The notes under the pieces: generated by a model
What the model was told of the DNA's origin: nothing
Databases searched by the model: none
What the model saw: only the letters and a program-made list of their open reading frames with translations
Translations under genes and position numbers: made by a program
Part shown: positions 25,401 through 32,556 of the stretch, in pieces
Position numbering within the stretch: position 1 is the first letter of the stretch
Layout of the letters: every line of letters starts with the position of its first letter
Assembly (NCBI GenBank): GCA_016235085.1
Contig: JACRMA010000021.1
Location: 1-33,167, forward strand
Reading direction: 5' to 3'
Source of the DNA: Candidatus Zixiibacteriota bacterium
Lineage (GTDB): Bacteria > Zixibacteria > MSB-5A5 > WJJR01
DNA length: 33,167 bases

Positions 25401-26175
25401 AACCGTCACGATGGTGATCGGCCTGGGCATCATAGAACGCTTTGGCACTCCAGCGTTCCCAAAGATCGGTCAATAGCTGCAACGCGGTTTGATCGGCCTC
25501 ACCAACCGACGTTCCCTTGGCGATACCGCAGGCTAAAAGCTCGCTCCAATCCGGCAGCGCCGATTGAAGCGCACCAACCAGAGTGCGAAACATGTTCAGA
25601 GAATCAGTCAAAACCTGAGAGTTGCCAGTGGACAGGCCGAGATCAAGCAACAAGCAGCCCAATCGGGCCACCGCCAGTTCGCCTTCGCACGGAGGACTTG
25701 CCAGGCGCTCGAATTCCGCACGCAGGCGGTCGGAACGATGTGCGGCGATTGAGTCGAGCGATACACGATGTCGTTCGGGATACTTCTTCAGCACCCGACG
25801 CTGAAGAAACTCCTTTTTGAACCGAAAGACCGGGGCCTGCGCGGCAGTCCAATCGGCAGCCTCGGCACGGGCTTCGCCGATGCCGAAGAGCTTTCCGACG
25901 AATTCACCCAGATGGGCAGCAACCTCCACGAGCAGATTGGAAGACGTTACGGCATCGACATTCTCACCCTGCACCGCCCGGTAGTCGTCGAACCGGCGCC
26001 AAAGATTTTCATCCTTGGCGGCGAGATACCGGTGAAAAGTCTCGGTCAGGCTGGCGAGGCGTTTGGGATCGTACAGGTCCGCGTACGTGAATCCTTCGAT
26101 ACCCAATGACAAGATCGGACGGGCCACAGCAGGTGTGACGGGCTTGGCTGGTTGCGATGGTGTGGGGATGTTCAA
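22420..26175 (-). CDS. Giant flavo-iron-sulfur oxidoreductase resembling fused Nfn subunits
   Basis: The 1251-residue product starts at a TTG (26175) with AGAGGA 7 bases upstream. Residues 1-300 form a helical domain that I do not recognise. A GltD/NfnB-like part follows. Two four-Cys groups typical of [4Fe-4S] clusters lie near 320-360 (YCIFCHERDKDSC...CPLGEKI) and 385-400 (CPGTGHRICNDCMKSC). A dinucleotide fold (VLVVGMGPAGYTLA) is near 457 and a second (ALVIGGGLTAIDTATEL) near 635. From about 925 comes an NfnA/PyrK-like part: FAD site FQPGQFFRLQ, NAD-binding VLLAGGGLGNAVLFSIAQA, and a Cys group (MQCMMKEICAQC...FSC) for a [2Fe-2S] cluster. NfnAB by family knowledge couples NADH, NADPH and ferredoxin by electron bifurcation. 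That this chain bifurcates is an inference. Confidence 0.85.
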   Translation of the reverse strand: MNIPTPSQPAKPVTPAVARPILSLGIEGFTYADLYDPKRLASLTETFHRYLAAKDENLWRRFDDYRAVQGENVDAVTSSNLLVEVAAHLGEFVGKLFGIGEARAEAADWTAAQAPVFRFKKEFLQRRVLKKYPERHRVSLDSIAAHRSDRLRAEFERLASPPCEGELAVARLGCLLLDLGLSTGNSQVLTDSLNMFRTLVGALQSALPDWSELLACGIAKGTSVGEADQTALQLLTDLWERWSAKAFYDAQADHHRDGFVLWRVPEKMDYEAGLVERHTPPGGIEHEWTGPEWRRRRRDGFALTDPRMAPLPILNEVDYCIFCHERDKDSCSKGLFEKDGPVKSNPLGIKLEGCPLGEKISEAHLLKSRGDSVAALSMVMIDNPMCPGTGHRICNDCMKSCIYQKQEPVNIPQIETRILTDVLELPWGFEIYSLLARWNPLNVKRPHALPYNGKDVLVVGMGPAGYTLAHHLINEGFGVVGVDGLKIEPLPARLTGSDGSVPEPIRDIDSVRVNLDERLLAGFGGVSEYGITVRWDKNFLTVIRLMLERRRNLRIYGGIRFGGTVTIEDAFDRHGFDHIAIATGAGKPTVVKMKNNLIKGIRMASDFLMALQLTGAFKNDAMANLQIRLPALVIGGGLTAIDTATELLAYYPRQVEKVFARYESLVADAGEEAFWAGIGAEDRMVLTEFFEHARAIREERTRAGRAGELPDLAGLVQKWGGVRIVYRKDLTDAPAYRLNHEEVIKAFEEGISFVERMSPIEAVRGENGNLEGVVFEEFTKDGSRWKSTGQTVRLPARSLMIAAGTSPNVIYEREYPGTFELDAQGQFFQSYREVADGGGEPRFEKGTSENPGFFTSYHRHGRHISFYGDNHPKYAGNVVKAMASAKDGYTHVVSLFAGELRGLDPGQQSERDQRWSTLIDGLNENLLPTVERIERLTPTIVDVVVRAPKAASRFQPGQFFRLQNFETLAPKIEDTRLSMEGIALTGAWVDQEKGLLSLIVLEMGVSSRLCAYLRPGEPIVVMGPTGTPTSIPKGETVLLAGGGLGNAVLFSIAQALKANGNRVIYFAGYKKGIDLFKQVDVERGTDVVVWATDIEPGIAPRRPQDRMFVGNIVQAMNAYGRGQLGVPSIPFADINRIIAIGSDRMMNAVREARHGVLAGLLPQAHVAIGSINSTMQCMMKEICAQCLQMHVDPVTGDPTGPVFSCFNQDQPLDQVDFMNLNERLKTNSALEHVSNKWLNHLLAKQPLPKTA

Positions 26176-26601
26176 TGTCGTTCCTCTGGTCGATTATCCA
26201 AGATGCTGCGTCGCAGGAATGAATGTTCTGGCAGGTAATGTCAACTGGTCCACGCCCATACAAGCGGGCGTCCGCACAGCCGCCCGCAGAGGGGACAAGA
26301 TAAAAAAGAAAACCATTTTCATATTGAAAAGTCAATAGTCAGAATCGTGAAATTGGCGGCTGTCGCCCCACTCCCGCCGTCAGGTCGTCGCACAAACACC
26401 TTGACTCGTATGCAGTTATGGACATCCTTGGAGTTCAGCATTCACCCGCCGGAGTTTGCCTGCTTTTTTTGTGACTGGTTTTCGAATGAGATTTGATCAC
26501 CGCTATAGCCCGAATTTCCCGCCAATCGAATTCGAAGATGTGCGAGAACGTGGTACGGGTTCGATTCGGTTTGTAAGAACCGCGCGCCCAGAGGAGAATT
26601 C
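26176..26601. other. Divergent intergenic region with a small inverted repeat
   Basis: These 426 bases separate the divergent oxidoreductase and membrane/synthase genes. An AT-rich patch at 26300-26340 contains the perfect inverted repeat TTTTCA-TAT-TGAAAA (26316-26330) directly next to a minus-strand TTGACT (26335-26330). This could be the -35 and operator of the oxidoreductase, but no good -10 follows at normal spacing. On the plus side only a GAGGAG ribosome site before 26602 is clear. No gene, terminator or palindromic repeat family member was seen. Confidence 0.5.
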
Positions 26602-29600
26602 ATGAATCAACGTACCTGGAGAGTTTCCCTTTTGTTATTTGGGTCCGGCACCTGCGCGCTGATCTACCAGGTGGCATGGTTAAGGGAATTCCGGTTGGTC
26701 TTCGGCGCATCAACCGCCGCGTCGGCGGCGGTCCTCGCCATTTTCATGGGTGGACTCGGAGTGGGTGGAATCCTGCTGGGCCGTCGTGCCGATCGTCATC
26801 CGTCGCCGCTGGGCTTCTATGGACAATTGGAAATGCTGATCGCGGCTTCGGCGGCGTTGACGCCATTGCTGATCTGGCTGTCGAGTGCCTTGTATGTCAG
26901 TTTGGGCGGCTCGCTCAGCCTGGGCCTGATGGGAGCGACCATCCTGCGGCTCATCCTCTCCGCCATCGTACTGAGTGTTCCCACCGTTCTGATGGGAGGG
27001 ACATTGCCCGCGGCGGCGCGCTCAATCGAAACCGATGATGACCTGGGACGCCGGCGATTGGCGGTGCTCTACGGCGCCAACACCATGGGGGCGGTGACGG
27101 GGGCGTTGCTCTCGACGTTCATTCTGCTCGAAGTGCTCGGGACTCACAAAACCTTGTGGGCCGCTTGCCTGATCAATCTCGCCATCGGCGGTCTGGCGTG
27201 GAAGTTGGCGCAGAGCAAGACAACCGCCAAGCGTGCGGCGCATACTCCAAAGGCGCCATCTTCCCCCCAACCAGAGAAAGCCGCCATCGAGCCACGGCCA
27301 CACCCGCAGAGAATACCCGCACGCTTCATTCTGATTCTTGCCGGAGTGGTTGGCTTTGCGTTTTTCCTGATGGAGATCGTTTGGTACCGCATGCTGGCGC
27401 CCATTCTCGGGGGAACAACCTACACATTCGGATTGATCCTGGCGATCGCACTACTGGGAATCGGTGTGGGTGGCGCAATCTACTCGATGTTTGGCCGGAA
27501 CCGGGTGGCCACGCTCAGCGGGCTGGCCACAACCTGCGCGCTGGAGGGACTGTTCATCGCGATCCCGTTCGCACTGGGGGATCGCCTCGCGATTCTCGCG
27601 GCACTATTGCGAAACCTTGGATCGGCGGGCTTCGGCGGAAACGTCATTGGATGGTCATTCGTTACCGCCATCGTCGTTTTCCCGGTGGCACTGATCGCGG
27701 GCATTCAGTTTCCCATGCTCATCGCGCTTTTGGGCCGCGGCGTTCGCGACGTCGGGAGCCATATCGGAGCGGCGTACGCGTGGAATACCGGCGGGGCGAT
27801 TATTGGATCGCTGGCGGGCGGCTTCGGGCTGCTGCCGCTTTTGGGAGCACTAGGTACGTGGTCGGCTGCGGCAATCCTGCTGGCGGCATTTGCGGTCGCG
27901 ACAGGTCTGGCCTCGATACGAGTCGAGAAAAGAATGCTGTCCTTGGTGCCATCAGCGATCGCCATCGTGTTTTGCCTGGGTTTCCTGGCATTCTCAGATG
28001 GCCCGACAGGTGCCTGGCGGTATAGCTCCATCGGAGCCGGACGCGCCCAAATCGGAAAGACCCGCAACGAGATTCGCGATTGGCGCCAGTCGCGTAATCG
28101 GCTGGTGAAATGGACCGCAGAAGGCGTGGAGAGCAATATCTGCCTCACCAACGCCACCGGGCTGGCCCTGCTCAACAACGGGAAATCGGATGGGCATTCG
28201 CTGATGGATGCCCCGACGGTCATTATGCTCGGCATCACCAGCGGACTTCTGCATCCCAATCCCAAATCCGCGCTCGTGGTCGGCCTCGGTACCGGCACAA
28301 CCGCAGGCTGGCTGGCCGCGATCCCCAGCATTGAGCGTGTGGATGTCGTCGAGCTGGAGCCGGCAGTCCGAGAAGTCGCGCGCCGCTGCGCCCCGGTGAA
28401 TCATGACATGCTCAACGACCCCAAAGTCCACCTCATCACCGGCGACGCCCGGGAAGTTCTGCTGACGTCATCACGAAAATACGACTTGATCGTTTCCCAG
28501 CCATCCAATCCATTCCGCGCCGGTGTTTCGAGTCTGTTCAGTCAGGAGTTCTACCAAGCAGTCAGTTCCCGGCTCAATGACGGCGGGATACTCACGCAAT
28601 GGGCGCAAGCCTACGAAATCGATCTGTTAACCATGCGCTCCGTTTACGCGACGCTGACCTCGGTGTTTCCCAATGTCGAAACCTGGCAGACCATGCCCAA
28701 TGACGTTCTGCTCGCCTGCTCGCGAACTCCGATCACTTATGATGTTCCGCGGCTGCGCTCCCGGCTGCAAGCCGAGCCGTTCAAGTCGGCCGTGCTGAAT
28801 TCATGGCGCGCGACTGACCTCGAGGGAGTCTTGTCGCGCTATGTCGGCAGGAATTCATTTGCGGTCAGTTTCGGCAAAGGCAAGGGCGGCATTGTGAATA
28901 CCGACGACCTCAACACGCTGGATTATTCATTCGCACGGACGGTCGGCCGGGAGTTTGCTTGGACGCTGAACGATTTGAAGGCCGTAGCCCGACAGAACCG
29001 GGTCGATCAGCCTGATCTCACCGGTGGGACTGTTGATTGGGAACGCGTCGAGGACGCACGCATCTGCCTGGATGCGATGCAGTTACAAACACCGGCAATG
29101 ACGGAAGACCTCACGGTCGCGCAACGGCATCGCGCCGCTGCGCAGATTGCGTTCATGAATCAGAACTTCCCCGGAATCTGGGACGCCTGGAAGCAGCAAC
29201 CTGAGCCGCCGAGGACGCCGACAGAGCTGGCCGTCGTCACTTATTCGATGGCCGATCAGGGCATGGATGATTGCCGCCCTTACATTGACCAATTACGCGT
29301 AACTGAACCTATCGAGGCCGACGTGCTTCTGGCGCACCTGATGATCCGCAAGGGGGACTTCAAGCGTGCCTCCGAACTGTTTGTGTCGGTATTCGAACGT
29401 TACCGGACAGATCCGTGGCCCTGGACAAGTATCATGACCATCGCCCTCCTCGACGCCAACGCTCTGGCCACACAAGTCGAGGGCACCGCGGCCCCGCTGT
29501 GGGAGGCGTTGAAACAGCCATTCGTGGTGGATGCGCTAAATGAAAAACGGATATTCAACGCTTTGACAGTGGCCTCCAAGCTCGGCCGGGACGAGGCAAT

Positions 29601-29793
29601 CGAGGCGATGAAGGCCTATGAGCCGAATGTCCCGTGGATCGGAGAGTTTCTTGCCCGCCGGCTCGAGCTGTACTCGATCGCCAACAACCCCCTCGCCGCA
29701 GTCGCGCGAAAGGACCTGGCGGAGTACCTTGAGGATGAGCCTTCACAATTGACCGAGCTGGGCACGACAGGGACGAGCTCGACTTCGAAATAG
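26602..29793 (+). CDS. Fused membrane transporter-like/spermidine-synthase-like protein
   Basis: The 1063-residue product starts at the ATG at 26602 with GAGGAG upstream. The N-terminal half has many hydrophobic segments, with two blocks (about 1-205 and 245-455) separated by a Lys/Pro-rich cytoplasmic linker. It matches the fused MFS/spermidine synthase group. A Rossmann domain follows, with LVVGLGTGTTAGWLA near 558 and VDVVELEPAV, the spermidine-synthase-type cofactor motif. At the position where aminopropyltransferases have their catalytic Asp, the chain reads VSQPSNPFRAG near 631, so polyamine synthesis is doubtful. Residues about 760-1063 form a helical, repeat-like C-terminal region. 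The protein is probably an integral inner-membrane protein. The substrate is unknown. It stands alone, divergent from the oxidoreductase gene. Confidence 0.87.
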   Translation: MNQRTWRVSLLLFGSGTCALIYQVAWLREFRLVFGASTAASAAVLAIFMGGLGVGGILLGRRADRHPSPLGFYGQLEMLIAASAALTPLLIWLSSALYVSLGGSLSLGLMGATILRLILSAIVLSVPTVLMGGTLPAAARSIETDDDLGRRRLAVLYGANTMGAVTGALLSTFILLEVLGTHKTLWAACLINLAIGGLAWKLAQSKTTAKRAAHTPKAPSSPQPEKAAIEPRPHPQRIPARFILILAGVVGFAFFLMEIVWYRMLAPILGGTTYTFGLILAIALLGIGVGGAIYSMFGRNRVATLSGLATTCALEGLFIAIPFALGDRLAILAALLRNLGSAGFGGNVIGWSFVTAIVVFPVALIAGIQFPMLIALLGRGVRDVGSHIGAAYAWNTGGAIIGSLAGGFGLLPLLGALGTWSAAAILLAAFAVATGLASIRVEKRMLSLVPSAIAIVFCLGFLAFSDGPTGAWRYSSIGAGRAQIGKTRNEIRDWRQSRNRLVKWTAEGVESNICLTNATGLALLNNGKSDGHSLMDAPTVIMLGITSGLLHPNPKSALVVGLGTGTTAGWLAAIPSIERVDVVELEPAVREVARRCAPVNHDMLNDPKVHLITGDAREVLLTSSRKYDLIVSQPSNPFRAGVSSLFSQEFYQAVSSRLNDGGILTQWAQAYEIDLLTMRSVYATLTSVFPNVETWQTMPNDVLLACSRTPITYDVPRLRSRLQAEPFKSAVLNSWRATDLEGVLSRYVGRNSFAVSFGKGKGGIVNTDDLNTLDYSFARTVGREFAWTLNDLKAVARQNRVDQPDLTGGTVDWERVEDARICLDAMQLQTPAMTEDLTVAQRHRAAAQIAFMNQNFPGIWDAWKQQPEPPRTPTELAVVTYSMADQGMDDCRPYIDQLRVTEPIEADVLLAHLMIRKGDFKRASELFVSVFERYRTDPWPWTSIMTIALLDANALATQVEGTAAPLWEALKQPFVVDALNEKRIFNALTVASKLGRDEAIEAMKAYEPNVPWIGEFLARRLELYSIANNPLAAVARKDLAEYLEDEPSQLTELGTTGTSSTSK

Positions 29794-29895
29794 ACCGCAA
29801 GGAGTGCATCACGAAACGGCTGGTGATGCCGAGCTATTCCCGGCCTGCCGCGAACGCCACAGCGGGACACGTTGAAGAAACTAGTTCTCCAGCAG

Positions 29896-30030
29896 GGTGC
29901 CACGGACAAGCAGATTCTCCGGCTCTTTGGAGAATCTGCTTGTCCGTGTCTTCTTCCCGCAGACAAAGGAAAGACACGGACAAGGAAGACCGAGCCAAGG
30001 AACCGCTCGGTCTTCCTTGTCCGTGGCACC
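29896..30030. repeat. Nested palindromic element with two hairpins inside outer arms
   Basis: The outer arms 29896-29910 and 30016-30030 (GGTGCCACGGACAAG and complement) pair over 15 bases. Inside are two perfect 20-base hairpins: 29901-29920 with 29929-29948, and 29975-29994 with 30006-30025. An 11-base pairing GTCCGTGTCTT/AAGACACGGAC joins the two hairpins. CACGGACAAG thus occurs four times, twice in each direction. It fills much of the 343-base non-coding gap 29794-30136. No T-run or open frame was seen. Confidence 0.8.
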
Positions 30031-30082
30031 TGAAACATCAGGCTTTCGGCTTGATCGATTAATTCACAGTTCCTCCGGAAGC

Positions 30083-30112
30083 TGTGGCGCGGGCGCGGGC
30101 GCCCGCGCCACA
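30083..30112. repeat. Palindrome with the same ends as the 7791-7915 element
   Basis: TGTGGCGCGGGCG pairs with CGCCCGCGCCACA around a 4-base loop (CGGG). Its ends TGTGGCGC/GCGCCACA are identical to those of the longer element at 7791-7915. It lies 25 bases past the stop codon of the GWxTD gene. Confidence 0.7.
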
Positions 30113-30136
30113 TCAAACCCGACAACGCGGCCAAAC

Positions 30137-31591
30137 TCAGCCGGACTTCTTGAAGAGGGCGATGGTCGAGCGGTCGTGGCGGCCAACCCGATCGCTGACC
30201 TTGATGGTCAGCAGATAGTCCCCGGGCGGAACCTTGTCAAGGTCAATCGAACCGAATTGCTTTACGTCGCGCGCCGTGCTGGTGAATTCGCCCGGCTCCT
30301 TGAAATCGAAGCGTGCCTTGCCGCGCGTGTCTCTGATCTCGTAGGAAATCGTGTAATGGGTGGAACGGTCGTCCCCGAGCAGCAGGTTGTAGATCTCATA
30401 ATAGAAGGCGAGTTCCTGGCCGCTGAGATAAATGCGTGACGGCAGCGGCATGACCATCCGGTCGCCTTTGATGAACGATGCTCCGGGTTCATAGATCGAC
30501 CAGACAAACGACGCCATCTCGATATCAGATATCTCGTGGACCTCGGACACGATGAATTTTGGCAGGATGAAGGATTTCGTGTACGTTCCCGACTTGCCGG
30601 TGAACAGATCGTCAATGGTCACGGCGAGGTTGTAGTTGCCGGACGGCAGTTCGCAGATCTTCTGCTCCACCATGAGGCGGTTGGACGTTTGCGTACTGTC
30701 GATGCGGCGCCGCAGCAGCCCGATGTCGCTGTAGACATCTTTCTGATCGTCATCGCGGATTACAACTGTCCGCCGCAGCGAGATCGTGGATGAGTCATCT
30801 CCCCGTCCGATCACCGACAACGGATACCCCAGGTTGACATCCACCCGCCAGAGATTGTCTCCCACGTGGAAACGAACCACGTCCAACGCGTAGTCGATCA
30901 GGTTCTTGCCGTATTCGTGGAAATAGATCGCCGGTTGCAAGTCGATGGCATTCAAACGCGAGGCGTAGAATTCACTGAGATCTTCGGGCGGCAAAGTGGG
31001 ATCCGTCACCGGGACCATCTCGTAAAAGCCATACCCCTTCTTGTCCCGGAATTGGAACGTCTTATTCCAACGATAATACGTCCATACTTCGCTCGCGGCG
31101 TTGTCGAAACTCAACGGATCGTCGCTGGCAGCGGCGCCGTAAACATCCGATGCGGCCGGATGGGCTGAGTGCCCCGATGAAGGATCGCCGGCGCCGTCGT
31201 CGAGGATTCGCCGCTCATTGGGATCGCCGTATCGGATGTACACCTCTCCCCGCTCGTCCCATGGCGGACCGCCTCTTGAGGAACTGCCGAAGCAGTAAAT
31301 GGCATGATGGATCCGCCGTTGGTGCTCCTCTTCGAATTCGTTCTTGGCGGTCGTCGGGGTTGGGTCGTGTTCCTGCCAGAATTTGCGCAGCCATGCGTTC
31401 GCCTCGGCCGTGTCGGCGAGGAGCACGAATTCAGCGTATTTTTCTTTGCCCAACAGTGCCTTCATCGCGGCATCGCGCTGGCGGCTGGTTAATGCCGGAA
31501 GCTGGCCTGGGTGGGGGGCATGGCCGGCACAACCGCCGCAGATTGCGACAGTCGCAAGACAGGTTAGGACAAGGCAACCGGTTCGGAGCAT
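30137..31591 (-). CDS. GWxTD-domain lipoprotein
   Basis: The 484-residue product starts at the ATG at 31591. A signal peptide (MLRTGCLVLTCLATVAICGG) ends at a Cys in AICGGCAGH, probably lipidated although the lipobox is not canonical. A helical segment follows (ALLGKEKYAEFVLLADTAEANAWL), then the GWxTD-type motif PPWDERGEVYIRYGDPNER near 109-127. The rest is strand-rich, with IWRV/LPSGNYNLAVTIDDL and VPPGDYLLTIKVSDRVG segments resembling Ig-like or carbohydrate-binding sandwich folds. GWxTD proteins are common in Acidobacteriota and FCB-group bacteria, and their function is unknown; a periplasmic or outer-membrane role is inferred. It is a single gene, divergent from the kinase-like gene and followed by palindromic repeats. 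Confidence 0.87.
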   Translation of the reverse strand: MLRTGCLVLTCLATVAICGGCAGHAPHPGQLPALTSRQRDAAMKALLGKEKYAEFVLLADTAEANAWLRKFWQEHDPTPTTAKNEFEEEHQRRIHHAIYCFGSSSRGGPPWDERGEVYIRYGDPNERRILDDGAGDPSSGHSAHPAASDVYGAAASDDPLSFDNAASEVWTYYRWNKTFQFRDKKGYGFYEMVPVTDPTLPPEDLSEFYASRLNAIDLQPAIYFHEYGKNLIDYALDVVRFHVGDNLWRVDVNLGYPLSVIGRGDDSSTISLRRTVVIRDDDQKDVYSDIGLLRRRIDSTQTSNRLMVEQKICELPSGNYNLAVTIDDLFTGKSGTYTKSFILPKFIVSEVHEISDIEMASFVWSIYEPGASFIKGDRMVMPLPSRIYLSGQELAFYYEIYNLLLGDDRSTHYTISYEIRDTRGKARFDFKEPGEFTSTARDVKQFGSIDLDKVPPGDYLLTIKVSDRVGRHDRSTIALFKKSG

Positions 31592-31789
31592 ACAATCGCG
31601 CCTATGGGAGACCCCACTTATAACTTAAGATCGGAAAGGCCTCCCATGTCAAATACGCCTGAGTCGAAAGAATAGTCCATGCAGAGTGGGGTCTTGCGCC
31701 GTTCTATATGTAGAGAAAATGAATTAGCGAAACTCGAGACCATGGGTTAGCTTCAGTGGGTATCGAATCTCAACGACGAGGGGTGGGAT

Positions 31790-32506
31790 ATGACCTCAAT
31801 TGAAGCACTCGTCAACCGCCAGCTCATGAGGCTGGCCGTCAAACAGCAAAGTGTGAGTCCTCCCAAACGGCCGGCAGAGGGGCCGCCCCGGCAGCTACGG
31901 GTGATCACGATTTCCCGCCAGACCGGGTCCGGCGGACGGGCCATCGCACGGAGTCTGGCTGAAACTCTCGGGCTGGAGTTTGTCGACCGGCAGATTCTGG
32001 ACTACATCGCCCAGAACACCGGCCCCAGAGATAAACTTCTCGACTCGTTGGACGAACGCACCCGGTCCGGAATCGATCTCTGGGTCGAGGGAATTCTCCG
32101 GGGACGGTATATCGACCGGCCCGAGTACGCCCGGCTGCTGGTGCAGTCGATGACCGCGATGGCGGAGCACGGTGACGCCGTGATTTTGGGCCGCGCCGGC
32201 AATGTGATCCTCGGGCCGCGTGGCGGACTGCACGTACGGATCGTAGCGCCCCGTGAGGTGCGTGTTGCCAATCTGGTCGAATACAAGGGAATGACCCCCG
32301 AGCAGGCGGATCATACCGTGCGGACCTCAGACGACGAACGAAGCACCTTCTACCGAAAGCATTTCGGCGCCGACATTGACGATTCGGCGGACTACCACAT
32401 GGTGATCAATACCGGGAGAGTCACGCTCGACCGGGCCCACGAGATCATCAATGCCGCCTGGGAGTTTCTGATCGGGTGGCCGGAACCGGCGAAAGCACGC
32501 GGCTGA
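31790..32506 (+). CDS. Cytidylate-kinase-like family protein
   Basis: The 238-residue product starts at the ATG at 31790, with GAGGGGTGGG upstream. After a basic tail of about 35 residues, VITISRQTGSGGRAIARSLAE is the P-loop-like nucleotide-binding motif of this family. Further conserved parts are LEFVDRQILDYIA, AVILGRAGNVIL and LHVRIVAPREVRVANL. The family is related to Cmk but distinct from the canonical housekeeping enzyme, and its true substrate has not been settled; a phosphate-transfer activity on a nucleotide is inferred. No membrane or signal segment is present. Neighbours are on the opposite strand on both sides, so it is a single-gene unit. Confidence 0.87.
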   Translation: MTSIEALVNRQLMRLAVKQQSVSPPKRPAEGPPRQLRVITISRQTGSGGRAIARSLAETLGLEFVDRQILDYIAQNTGPRDKLLDSLDERTRSGIDLWVEGILRGRYIDRPEYARLLVQSMTAMAEHGDAVILGRAGNVILGPRGGLHVRIVAPREVRVANLVEYKGMTPEQADHTVRTSDDERSTFYRKHFGADIDDSADYHMVINTGRVTLDRAHEIINAAWEFLIGWPEPAKARG

Positions 32507-32556
32507 GTTCATGACTCGCGAATAGTCCCGCCATCGCTTGAGATATCCACTTAGCT

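Noticed and set aside
29896-30030. Possible CRISPR array or integron attC site
   Set aside because: Repeat copies alternate in direction and the intervals differ; there are no regular spacers and no cas or integrase gene. A palindromic repeat element fits better.
31592-31789. Divergent promoters between the GWxTD and kinase-like genes
   Set aside because: A TATATG-like box is present near 31705, but no -35 at sensible spacing on either strand could be supported.
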